The position numbers and the translations under genes were made by a program. The notes under the pieces are model-generated. The model did not search any database. It saw only the letters and a program-made list of their open reading frames with translations, and was not told the DNA's origin. From Candidatus Woesearchaeota archaeon (GTDB taxonomy: Archaea > Nanobdellota > Nanobdellia > Woesearchaeales > SM23-78): a DNA stretch of 6,337 bases. Below, piece by piece: positions 1 through 5,665 of this stretch (positions are counted from its first letter, which is position 1; each line of letters starts with the position of its first letter). Where the stretch lies: positions 1 through 6,337 of the forward strand of contig DRSY01000104.1 in the NCBI GenBank assembly GCA_011372335.1. The letters run 5' to 3'.

Positions 1-41
1 GTAGCCTCCTTGCGATACTCATTTTTAATTCTACTAGTCAT
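1..41 (-). CDS. rps19: Ribosomal protein uS19 (S19), N-terminal fragment, runs off the window
   Basis: Only the first 13 codons and two bases are present, reading MTSRIKNEYRKEA and then the start of a Thr codon. The ATG lies two bases after the uL2 stop codon (TGA, AT, ATG), so the two genes are tightly coupled. Archaeal ribosomal clusters place S19, a small-subunit head protein, directly after L2, and a basic N-terminus is usual for archaeal S19. No strong Shine-Dalgarno sequence precedes the ATG; only a purine-rich stretch inside the end of uL2 is visible. The assignment rests on position and on the basic start, because the diagnostic S19 core lies outside the window. Another ATG at 22 in a different frame is possible but fits the family less well. 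Confidence 0.62.
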   Translation of the reverse strand, partial: MTSRIKNEYRKEA

Positions 42-43
42 AT

Positions 44-754
44 TCACTTTCTCTTCCCTCGCTTTCTTCCTGTGTTTCTTGGTCTTATCATACCAACTTT
101 TCTTCCAGGAGGCGCGTTTCTAGGAGCAATAGTGGGTCTTCCTTTATTACTGCTCTTAGTACCGCCAAAAGGATGATCAACTGCGTTCATACTGGTACCA
201 GAGACAATAGGCCAGTACGTATTTTTTGCTTTCATTTTGTAATACTTCCTTCCTGCTTTGTAGAAAGGTTTTTCTAATCGTCCTCCTCCAGCAGCAACGC
301 CAATACATGCTCGGCAGGCAGGATTAAAGTCCTTGTGTTTCTTTGAAGGTAATTGTACAGTAACCTTGGCTTTTGTTTTTGCTACTATCCTAGCACTTGT
401 ACCTGAAGCTCTTACAAACTTACCTCCATCTCCAGGCGTGTTCTCGATATTAAATATGCTTGTGCCTTCAGGAATATTCCTTAGCTCTAATATATTGCCT
501 CTTCTTATCTCTTCGCCGCCTATAACAAGGGTTTGGCCGATCCTGATGCCTTCTGGGGCAACAATAAATGTAGTGGTATTATCTTGGTGTTTTAACTCTG
601 CAAGAGGGGCTGAGTGTGCTCTGCAACTTATGAGTTGGGTAACTAAGGCGGTCCCATTGTCGCCAATATTAACTTCTCCTTTAAAGTTAAAACTAGGTTT
701 TTTATATGTAGGACTTCCTTTTCCTCGTTTTTGTTGAGTTAGCCTTTTTCCCAT
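44..754 (-). CDS. rpl2: Ribosomal protein uL2 (L2)
   Basis: uL2 binds 23S rRNA near the peptidyl transferase centre and is needed for subunit joining and peptide bond formation. The 236-residue product has the usual archaeal length and begins MGKRLTQQKRGKGSPT, the typical archaeal L2 start. The C-terminal signature MNAVDHPFGG is at about residues 189-198; its His194 corresponds to the functionally important conserved histidine of bacterial L2. It is followed by the RNAPPGRKVG block and a very basic tail. The CRACIGVAAGGGRLEKPF region near residues 147-164 matches the family, with two cysteines close together. The start is secure: a GGTGAG Shine-Dalgarno sequence sits 5 nt upstream and an in-frame stop lies just before it. 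The gene is 109 nt downstream of uL23 and 2 nt upstream of uS19. Confidence 0.97.
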   Translation of the reverse strand: MGKRLTQQKRGKGSPTYKKPSFNFKGEVNIGDNGTALVTQLISCRAHSAPLAELKHQDNTTTFIVAPEGIRIGQTLVIGGEEIRRGNILELRNIPEGTSIFNIENTPGDGGKFVRASGTSARIVAKTKAKVTVQLPSKKHKDFNPACRACIGVAAGGGRLEKPFYKAGRKYYKMKAKNTYWPIVSGTSMNAVDHPFGGTKSSNKGRPTIAPRNAPPGRKVGMIRPRNTGRKRGKRK

Positions 755-759
755 CTGTT

Positions 760-765
760 CTCACC
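760..765 (-). promoter_or_regulatory. Ribosome binding site of uL2
   Basis: GGTGAG on the minus strand ends 5 nt before the uL2 ATG. It matches the archaeal 16S anti-Shine-Dalgarno (GGAGGTGA complement) and fixes the uL2 start at 754. It suggests that uL2 is initiated independently, despite the 109-nt gap after uL23. Confidence 0.75.
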
Positions 766-863
766 ACGCGGCTTTATTATTGAGTTCGCTTATTACACAA
801 CACCCTCGGTATCCTTTTATTATATCAATATCATATCTGTCCTTTTCAATCCTATTTCTCCAA

Positions 864-1112
864 TTACATTAATCCAAGTCTTGTTGCTAAATCAATAGCA
901 GGGGTTTCTGCTGAAAACTTGACATAAGCCTTTTTTCTTCCTTTTGGATCATTAATCGTTCTGACCTGTACAACTTTTACGTCAAAGCGTTCTTCAATTG
1001 CTTTTTTTATCTCTTGCTTGTTTGCTTTATTATCTACTATAAAGACCAGTTTGTTCTCAGACTCCATTAGTCTAATTGCTTTTTCTGTTGATAAAGGGTG
1101 TTTGATTATCAT
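864..1112 (-). CDS. rpl23: Ribosomal protein uL23 (L23)
   Basis: uL23 sits at the exit of the ribosomal peptide tunnel and is a docking site for the signal recognition particle and other nascent-chain factors. The 82-residue product has the normal archaeal length. It shows the family pattern from the N-terminus: HPLSTEKAIRLMESENKLVFIVD, the helix KQEIKKAIEERFDVKVVQVRT, the PKGRKKAYVKF strand, and an ATRLGLM C-terminus like the usual archaeal ATRLGL ending. It begins 9 nt after the uL4 stop, with a strong GAGGT Shine-Dalgarno sequence that overlaps that stop codon, so translation of uL4 and uL23 is probably coupled. Confidence 0.97.
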   Translation of the reverse strand: MIIKHPLSTEKAIRLMESENKLVFIVDNKANKQEIKKAIEERFDVKVVQVRTINDPKGRKKAYVKFSAETPAIDLATRLGLM

Positions 1113-1118
1113 TCTTTA

Positions 1119-1123
1119 ACCTC
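1119..1123 (-). promoter_or_regulatory. Ribosome binding site of uL23 overlapping the uL4 stop codon
   Basis: GAGGT on the minus strand lies 6 nt before the uL23 ATG and shares bases with the TGA stop of uL4 (1122-1124). Ribosomes that finish uL4 would therefore be placed on the uL23 initiation site. Confidence 0.75.
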
Positions 1124-2042
1124 AACTTTTTCTTTCTGTGTTTTTTCTCTGAGCTGTCTTATCCGAAGCCTTTTTTCCATTTACTTTTTTCTCTTCTCTA
1201 TAGGCTTCGCCTGTATAGTCTTTCATAAATAAGCCTGTTCTTAGCACCTCGAGTGCTTTTGTAGTAAAGAGGGTTGCTCTTCCCGGATGCCCTCCAGGCG
1301 CAAGCACCTCTGCGTTTAGCCTCTTGATATTAATAACCTCTACGCCAGGAATGTTATTAGCAGCTCTGCTTACTTTTCTTGCGTCTGAGACAACAAGGAG
1401 CAAACTCTTCTTCATGATTTTTCTTCTGCCTCGAGTCTTTCCTTTTCCAGCACGGATCGTGGTTTTCTCTGCTCTTAATAGTTCTTCCTTAAAACCAAGA
1501 TTTAAAAGGGTTTTAACAAGGTCTTTTGTCTTGGTAATCTGTTCTAAGTCTTCATTAACAAGGAAAGGGTAATTATCAGGAATTTTATGTCCTCTTTTAA
1601 TAACAAGCTCTTTATTCATCACAGCGCTCATTGCTGAACGAATTGCTTTTCTTTTTTCTTTAGTATTCAGCTTCCATTTCCATATCTTTTCTGCTTTGGG
1701 CGGATGTGCTTTTCTGCCGCCAACCGTGCCAGGAGCGAATGCTCCGACCCAATAAAATTGTGTTCCTCTTCTTGAAAGAACCTTTCGCGGCACTCTGCTA
1801 ATACCACGCCCATAGCTACCCTTGTATTTTCTTCGTCTCTTTGAAACCTCTACTGAGTGCCTTTTACCTGCTTCTTTATAAGCCCCGTACGCTTGTCTCT
1901 TATTGTTCTGAATAGTTAAAACTGCTTTTTTTATAAGGTCCTCTCTTAGGGGTTCTAGGAACTGGAGAGGGAGGTTTGTTTGTCCGCTCTGCTTCCCTGA
2001 TAAGTCCAACACTTTAAGCTTTAGTCCTGTTGCCTGTATCAT
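1122..2042 (-). CDS. rpl4: Ribosomal protein uL4 (L4) with charged C-terminal tail
   Basis: uL4 binds 23S rRNA domain I and sends a long loop into the peptide exit tunnel. The 306-residue product is longer than the roughly 250-270 residues usual in archaea. The globular N-terminus (about 1-60) is followed by a very basic loop (about 60-115) containing RKYKGSYGRGISRVPRKV and the GGRKAHPPKAEKI motif. The globular domain then resumes (AIRSAMSAV near 133-141, KSLLLVVSD near 212-220). The conserved core ends near residue 272 (EVLRTGLF). The last 34 residues are lysine/arginine/glutamate-rich, probably disordered, and account for the extra length. The start lies 25 nt after the uL3 stop, with a weak AAAGGAT upstream. 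In enteric bacteria L4 also represses its own operon by binding the mRNA leader; whether that happens here is unknown. Confidence 0.95.
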   Translation of the reverse strand: MIQATGLKLKVLDLSGKQSGQTNLPLQFLEPLREDLIKKAVLTIQNNKRQAYGAYKEAGKRHSVEVSKRRRKYKGSYGRGISRVPRKVLSRRGTQFYWVGAFAPGTVGGRKAHPPKAEKIWKWKLNTKEKRKAIRSAMSAVMNKELVIKRGHKIPDNYPFLVNEDLEQITKTKDLVKTLLNLGFKEELLRAEKTTIRAGKGKTRGRRKIMKKSLLLVVSDARKVSRAANNIPGVEVINIKRLNAEVLAPGGHPGRATLFTTKALEVLRTGLFMKDYTGEAYREEKKVNGKKASDKTAQRKNTERKS

Positions 2043-2067
2043 TTTTAATAAAATCCTTTATTTATCC

Positions 2068-3062
2068 TTATCTTCCTTGTTTTGATTCTAAACTGATATG
2101 TGTGATTGTAGGAAGGGGTTCTTCCTTTTTAGTAGGCCTGAGTGTGTGAGTTAATACTACCATTCTCTTCTTGGCGCCTGGAACAGAGCCTTTTAAGAGC
2201 AGATAACTCGTCTTTACCAGTCCGTAATGAGTAAATCCTCCTTTAGGGTTGATTTCCTCCGGGTTTGTCCCGATCTTAATTATTTTAAGATTTAATTGTA
2301 AACGTTGATGGAAGCCTGTCTGACCAGCATAAGCGGTTCTATACATTATGTGTTGTTGAGCATTCCAAGGTCCTCTGCTACCGGGTTGTCTTCTCCCCTT
2401 CTCTGACTTATGATGTTTTAGACCAATACCGAATCTCTTAACAGGTCCTTGTGTTCCTTTACCTTTGGTAATTGCATGCGCATCTACTAGTTGGGCTTCT
2501 GCAAAGACTTCTTCAACAAGGATCTCTTTATCAGCACGGGATTTGATGAACTCCAATTTTTCTTTATTGGCTCCGCTCAGCTTTAATTCGAAAATTTCAG
2601 GTTTCTTCTTTCCAATACCTGCAAGTCTTGGCTGGGTATAAGCAAGGATAGTAATATCAGCATAATCTTGCGGGTTGATTTTATCAAGTTCTTTTATATC
2701 AGGGATTTTTTTTGGAAGAGAAATCTTACGTTGAAGGTCTTTTGATGGTTTGAAGAAGAAGTCCTTGGCAACAAATAAGCCATAAGCATTTTTTTGTAGA
2801 AACCGGCGCAAAGGATTTTAAGAGGCGGGCATTCAATCACTGTTGCCGGAATGCTTATCTCCTCGCCCTTAGTAGGTGTGGTTTTCCTATTATCCACCCC
2901 TAGGACATGGGTCATGCCTACTTTATAACCAGCGAATCCTAAGGGAATCGCTTTATCTGAGGAAAGGCAGGACCAGCCTCTGATTCTAGGATGACTTCTT
3001 TTAGCCTTCTTTCTAGGCCAATACGCCATGCTTCCTTTCCTTGGCTTCTTTGTATCTGCCAT
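2068..3062 (-). CDS. rpl3: Ribosomal protein uL3 (L3), reading frame interrupted once in an A7 run
   Basis: uL3 is an early-assembling large-subunit protein whose extension reaches the peptidyl transferase centre. Two overlapping frames together make a full protein. Frame 1 (from the ATG at 3062) gives the archaeal N-terminus with RKGSMAYWPRKKAKRSHPR, GFAGYKVGMTH and ATVIECPPLKIL. It then derails after Lys91. The frame that ends at 2068 continues exactly with NAYGLFVAKD, then the conserved VKRFGIGLKHHKSEKGRRQPGSRGPW region, AGQTGFHQR and LNLKIIKIG. Joining them at the A7 run (2789-2795) gives about 331 residues, the normal archaeal length. One extra A, or a minus-one shift, restores the frame. 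The gene is essential, so a sequence error, recoding or transcript slippage is more likely than loss. It is the first gene of the cluster and lies behind a long structured leader. Confidence 0.9.
2789..2795 (-). other. A7 homopolymer at the uL3 frame break
   Basis: On the minus strand the codons are TAC AAA AAA ATG, giving FYKKM. The family expects FYKKNAYG, which needs eight A (AAA AAA AAT GCT) or a minus-one shift after the second AAA. Coding is intact on both sides. The run is not preceded by a base that would make a classical X XXY YYZ heptamer, because a C stands before the first AAA. Confidence 0.85.
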
Positions 3063-3129
3063 TTTTCTTTTAATCCTATTAAACCATATTCTCCTGGATA
3101 AGTAGGAGTAGGTTCTTATGTGTATGATA

Positions 3130-3214
3130 AAAAGCCTTTTGTGGAAAACCCTTTGTAGAAGACACTAAATCAAAAGATTTTGTGTACTGAAAAGGGCTTT
3201 CTTCTCAGGCTTTT
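3130..3214 (-). ncRNA. Nested three-helix RNA structure in the uL3 leader (candidate cis-regulatory RNA)
   Basis: Three helices stack around one axis. The outer P1 pairs 3207-3214 with 3130-3137 (8 bp, AAAAGCCT with AGGCTTTT). The middle P2 pairs 3191-3201 with 3144-3154 (11 bp, GAAAGCCCTTT with AAAGGGTTTTC). The inner P3 pairs 3176-3185 with 3162-3171 (9 bp with one A-A mismatch, closed by a TTTT loop). One P2 pair is G-U when read as minus-strand RNA but would be A-C on the plus strand, which favours function in the uL3 transcript. The internal loops are 5 by 6 and 5 by 7 nt. It matches no RNA family I recognise. Confidence 0.55.
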
Positions 3215-3217
3215 ACA

Positions 3218-3243
3218 TGTTTGGGTTCATTACCACCCAAACA
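3218..3243 (-). repeat. Perfect 9-bp inverted repeat at the predicted 5' end of the uL3 mRNA
   Basis: TGTTTGGGT and ACCCAAACA flank the 8-nt loop GGTAATGA. The hairpin starts almost exactly where transcription from the TATA box at 3264-3273 should begin, so it could cap the mRNA 5' end or form part of a protein-binding leader. As DNA it could also be an operator next to the start site. The loop contains an ATG that opens a 5-codon frame (3213-3230). Confidence 0.6.
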
Positions 3244-3263
3244 GAGCACAACAAACAACGTTT

Positions 3264-3273
3264 TATTTATAAA
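3264..3273 (-). promoter_or_regulatory. Archaeal promoter (TATA box) of the uL3-uL4-uL23-uL2-uS19 cluster
   Basis: TTTATAAATA on the minus strand fits the archaeal TATA box consensus and is preceded by CATAACC, a weak BRE. The expected transcription start lies near 3243. No better TATA box was seen closer to the uL3 start. Confidence 0.6.
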
Positions 3274-3399
3274 GGTTATGGTTGAGAAGGGTGTGTTTCT
3301 TAAATTCTTTTAAGGTTCTTATTTTCTTGGGGTTTCCTTGCTTTAATCCAGGTTTATTTTCGGAGCGTGTTTTTAGAAAAAAAGTTAGTTTTAGAGTTT

Positions 3400-3418
3400 G
3401 GGGGATGGGTTGGGTTGG
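3400..3418 (+). other. G-rich tract with imperfect quadruplex potential
   Basis: Runs of five, three, three and two G separated by 2-nt spacers stand just upstream of the promoter of the unknown gene, in otherwise AT-rich DNA. A two-layer quadruplex is possible. The words ATGGGTTGGG here (3405-3414) and at the start codon of the next gene (3477-3486) are identical. Confidence 0.4.
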
Positions 3419-3437
3419 ATTACGGATTGCGAAAAAG

Positions 3438-3455
3438 TTATATAAATCTATAAAT
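3438..3455 (+). promoter_or_regulatory. Promoter (one or two TATA boxes) of the unknown gene
   Basis: TTATATAAAT (3438-3447), preceded by the purine-rich GCGAAAAAG as a possible BRE, and a second TATAAAT (3449-3455) lie 22-40 nt before the ATG at 3477. Starts of transcription near 3468 or 3477 would give a very short leader or none. This is the main reason to place the start of the gene at 3477. Confidence 0.6.
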
Positions 3456-3476
3456 CCACTCTTAAGTAGAAACAAA

Positions 3477-4094
3477 ATGGGTTGGGGAGGAAGAAAAGAA
3501 GAGCTGGATAAGATAGTCCGAGACATTATTTTTCATGAAAAAAAGATACGTATAAATAGCAAGGAGTTGAGTTATGCCTTATGGAACAGGTTAATCTTTG
3601 GTAACAAGTTAAGAACCTGGGATGATTATGATGCTTTGCTAAGAAGCGGTTATAATGGTAAAGTATCAATGCGAGTTAAACTAAGCAGTGGTGGTGGTTG
3701 TGCTGCTTATGAAATCCCTGTCAAAAAAGTCCCTGAGGTAATGAAGGAATGGGTTAAGCAGGGCATACCACGAACAGCAATAACGTTTAATGAATCAGCA
3801 CCAGATGATAAGCTTCTTTTACAAGGGTGTGTTAGAAGAAGTATTAAGTATTATGACTTAGACTACTCTACTGAAAAAAAACCCATGAGAGAAGCAATGA
3901 AAAATGCTTTGGTTGCAAGAGGGGCTGAAGCAAGGGTTTTGTTGGAGGAAAATCTTGATCCAAACAGTTATAATGACTTATTACTGCTCATGGATTTATT
4001 CCCAGAGCATGTGATTGAGTTTAGCACGTACAGTATTAACGTAGGGTGTTTGCCTCATAGGAATACTGTTATATGGGAGGTAAGAGACTACTAA
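3477..4094 (+). CDS. Protein of unknown function, 205 residues
   Basis: I do not recognise this family. The protein begins MGWGGRKEELDKIVRDI and looks soluble, with no signal peptide or membrane segment. It is predicted to be mixed helix and strand: a charged helix (about 5-25), a helix around LSYALWNRLIF (31-41), a strand-like SMRVKLSSGGGCAAYEI (64-80), an amphipathic helix VPEVMKEWVKQG (85-96), a long helix around KKPMREAMKNALVARGAEARVL (134-155), and a C-terminal strand region HVIEFSTYSINVG and HRNTVIWEVRDY. The three cysteines (75, 118, 191) are scattered and do not form a metal motif. The codon pattern is coherent to the stop and the gene has its own promoter, so it is probably real. The frame is open upstream and a second in-frame ATG at 3405 would add 24 residues; the TATA boxes between the two favour 3477. 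It converges on the primase gene. Confidence 0.8.
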   Translation: MGWGGRKEELDKIVRDIIFHEKKIRINSKELSYALWNRLIFGNKLRTWDDYDALLRSGYNGKVSMRVKLSSGGGCAAYEIPVKKVPEVMKEWVKQGIPRTAITFNESAPDDKLLLQGCVRRSIKYYDLDYSTEKKPMREAMKNALVARGAEARVLLEENLDPNSYNDLLLLMDLFPEHVIEFSTYSINVGCLPHRNTVIWEVRDY

Positions 4095-4147
4095 AGAAGG
4101 GTGATGTAAAAAACGTAAATGAAAGCTTAAATGTAGAGTGTAAGTGC

Positions 4148-4178
4148 TTTTGTTTTAAGAACAAAAAAAATTTTATTA
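4148..4178 (+). terminator. Terminator candidate of the unknown gene
   Basis: TTTTGTT (4148-4154) pairs with AACAAAA (4160-4166) around a 5-nt loop, and the T-rich stretches TTTTGTTTT and TTTTATT lie in the plus strand. Archaeal termination relies mainly on T tracts, so the T-rich region matters more than the weak AT hairpin. Confidence 0.4.
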
Positions 4179-4204
4179 ATAGCAAAAAGGTTCTGAGAAA
4201 AAAA
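4163..4204 (-). terminator. T-tract terminator of the primase gene
   Basis: Read on the minus strand, three T tracts follow the primase stop codon: seven T starting one base after the TAA, then five, then eight. This is the usual archaeal factor-independent arrangement. It overlaps the terminator candidate of the convergent gene. Confidence 0.5.
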
Positions 4205-4205
4205 G

Positions 4206-5564
4206 TTAGGAAGGGTTCTTTTTTCTGCGAGCAGAGACTGCAAAGGTTTTTGCTTTCTTTTTTGCGTACTGTAAAGGATTCCTTATCTGGCTGCATAATT
4301 CATCAGGCTTACAAACTAAGAAACTCTTATAGTAAGCAGGATTATTACAGTTAGGTGGAGGTGCTCGTTTCCTATTTTGCTTTGCGTATCTCAGCTGACC
4401 AAGAACGTACTGCGGTCTTAAAGGCTCAGGATTATTCTTATTCCATTCCATCAATCTTTGTTCTATCGTATCGTAATCCCAGCCACAACTAACAAGAAAA
4501 TTTATAAGAATAAACGTGCTTCTTTTTCTTCCATCCTCAACCCCTTTAAGTATTAATTTGATACACGGAGGAAAATATTCTTCTCCAATTGCTTTTTCTG
4601 GCAAAGAATGGTACGCCTGTTTTTCTTCTAACCTCTTTTTTCTTTTTTCCTCTTCTTCTATTATGCTTGTTGCTGGCTTAAAATCAAAGGCGTTTCTTAA
4701 TAAAGTCTCTGCATCCGGCACTTTAGTACTCCTATCAAGGAAAGGGTGTTCCACTCTTACATTCTCTGGCTTTGCAAATTCCTTTTTAAACTTCAGGATA
4801 TTATTGATATTAATAGGTACAGAGACGAGCGCTGATTTTTCATGAAAAGAATAAGGCATTCTATAGAGGTGTCGTGAGCTAATAAGAAGAGTGTCAATTT
4901 CCAAGAAGGGTTCTACGTTTAGCTGAGGAACCCTATCGCCAAACTCATTTTTTTCATATCTTATTATCTGCTCTGCACGCAGACCTGTTTTCTTTATTAT
5001 TTTGTTAAAGTCTTTTTTTTCAAGTTTCATTATCGCCTTGCTAAGAGGGTCTTGAATAAGAAACTTAATATATTCAGCTATCCTTCGAGGGGCTTCTGGG
5101 AATAAGTTCTTGACAGGGACTCCTTCAATGGTTTTAGGAAAGGCTTCAAAGGGCACAGCAATATGGAAGCCTTTATTTCCAGAAAACTTAGCAGTTATGG
5201 ATTTAACTTTATTGTATTTTAAAGCTTTTATTGTATAATACGCAGCTATCTTACTATAATCAAAGAAGTGGCAGTCAATATCAAGCACCAAATCCCAGCC
5301 TTTTCTTAAAGCATCTAACTCTTCTCTTCTCAGAGTGGTGCTTAGTTGTAAAGGATTATTCCATAGTTCTTCTGAGCAGTGAAAACTTGTTACTCTCTGT
5401 TTTGCAAGCTCAAGGACGTCGTTAGGGTAAGAAAGGGTTTCTGGACGCTTACTAAACCTATCTCCGAACCGGAATGCCACTTCTTTATCTTTTGCTTGTT
5501 TTACAAGCTCTTCTTGGATGTCTCTTCGTTTATAGAAGGACAAGGTTTTAGCAAGGAACAGCAT
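4206..5564 (-). CDS. Single-chain DNA primase: PriS catalytic domain fused to PriL Fe-S domain
   Basis: This enzyme makes the RNA/DNA primers that start replication. The 452-residue chain begins FYKRRDIQEELVKQAKDKEV, a typical archaeal PriS start. The archaeo-eukaryotic primase core follows: LDID with metal-binding Asp95 and Asp97, SGNKGFH (128-134) for nucleotide binding, and EID (Asp224) with SSRHLYRMP (229-237) as the third catalytic motif. After a charged linker (about 300-325) comes a PriL C-terminal domain, FPPCIKLILKGVEDG to PLQYAKKK, with the four expected cluster cysteines 334, 406, 418 and 424. The CxxH/CxxC zinc stem that usually follows the DxD motif in archaeal PriS is not visible, and the PriL N-terminal domain is missing. 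Such a fusion is known from Nanoarchaeum equitans. The promoter predicts an almost leaderless mRNA. Confidence 0.93.
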   Translation of the reverse strand: MLFLAKTLSFYKRRDIQEELVKQAKDKEVAFRFGDRFSKRPETLSYPNDVLELAKQRVTSFHCSEELWNNPLQLSTTLRREELDALRKGWDLVLDIDCHFFDYSKIAAYYTIKALKYNKVKSITAKFSGNKGFHIAVPFEAFPKTIEGVPVKNLFPEAPRRIAEYIKFLIQDPLSKAIMKLEKKDFNKIIKKTGLRAEQIIRYEKNEFGDRVPQLNVEPFLEIDTLLISSRHLYRMPYSFHEKSALVSVPININNILKFKKEFAKPENVRVEHPFLDRSTKVPDAETLLRNAFDFKPATSIIEEEEKRKKRLEEKQAYHSLPEKAIGEEYFPPCIKLILKGVEDGRKRSTFILINFLVSCGWDYDTIEQRLMEWNKNNPEPLRPQYVLGQLRYAKQNRKRAPPPNCNNPAYYKSFLVCKPDELCSQIRNPLQYAKKKAKTFAVSARRKKNPS

Positions 5565-5590
5565 TTTGGGTTTTAGGTAATATTTAAGTG

Positions 5591-5598
5591 TATTTAAA
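5591..5598 (-). promoter_or_regulatory. TATA box of the primase gene
   Basis: TTTAAATA on the minus strand, centred about 30 nt before the ATG at 5564, predicts transcription from about 5569 and a leader of only a few bases. No Shine-Dalgarno sequence precedes the ATG, which fits leaderless initiation. A second TTAAATA (5581-5587) is too close to the ATG. Confidence 0.6.
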
Positions 5599-5665
5599 GA
5601 ATATTGTTTTTAACCACTCTATTAAACTAACCAACTTCTTTTTAAGTAACTGATTAACTAAAAGA

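Larger units (their letters stand above)
3063..3243 (-). promoter_or_regulatory. Long 5' leader of the uL3 operon
   Basis: From the TATA box at 3264-3273 a transcription start near 3243 is predicted, about 180 nt before the uL3 ATG. No credible gene lies here. The leader contains a 9-bp hairpin at its 5' end (3218-3243), a nested three-helix hairpin (3130-3214) and a weaker CTCCT/AGGAG hairpin nearer the start codon (about 3091-3108). Other genes in this window have leaders of roughly 0-10 nt, so this one is exceptional. Regulation by a ribosomal protein is a reasonable inference but is unproven. Confidence 0.6.

Noticed and set aside
333..737. Open plus-strand frame of 134 codons opposite uL2
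   Set aside because: It is the antisense shadow of a well-conserved ribosomal protein gene and has no promoter or recognisable product.
3125..3190. Possible C/D box sRNA on the plus strand (ATGATAA near 3125, CTGA at 3187)
   Set aside because: The C box has a mismatch, no internal D' and C' boxes were seen, and the long base-paired helices in between are unlike a C/D guide RNA.
3130..3214. Kink-turn in the internal loop between helices P1 and P2
   Set aside because: One strand offers GA (GAGAA) but the opposite strand (CACAAA) has no G to form the tandem G-A pairs.
3263..3526. Minus-strand frame upstream of uL3
   Set aside because: It overlaps two promoters and the start of the unknown gene, and its composition looks like translated AT-rich spacer.
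3375..4209. Direct repeat of 14 bases (AGAAAAAAAGTTAG) at 3375-3388 and 4196-4209 flanking the unknown gene
   Set aside because: The word is dominated by an A7 run in AT-rich DNA, and there is no inverted end or transposase, so mobile element borders are not supported.
4073..4354. Plus-strand frame of 93 codons after the unknown gene
   Set aside because: It overlaps the 3' end of the unknown gene and the conserved end of the primase on the other strand, crosses the terminator region, has no promoter or ribosome binding site, and its lysine-rich composition follows the A-rich DNA.
4516..4845. Plus-strand frame opposite the primase linker region
   Set aside because: It is an antisense shadow of the fused primase, with no initiation signals.
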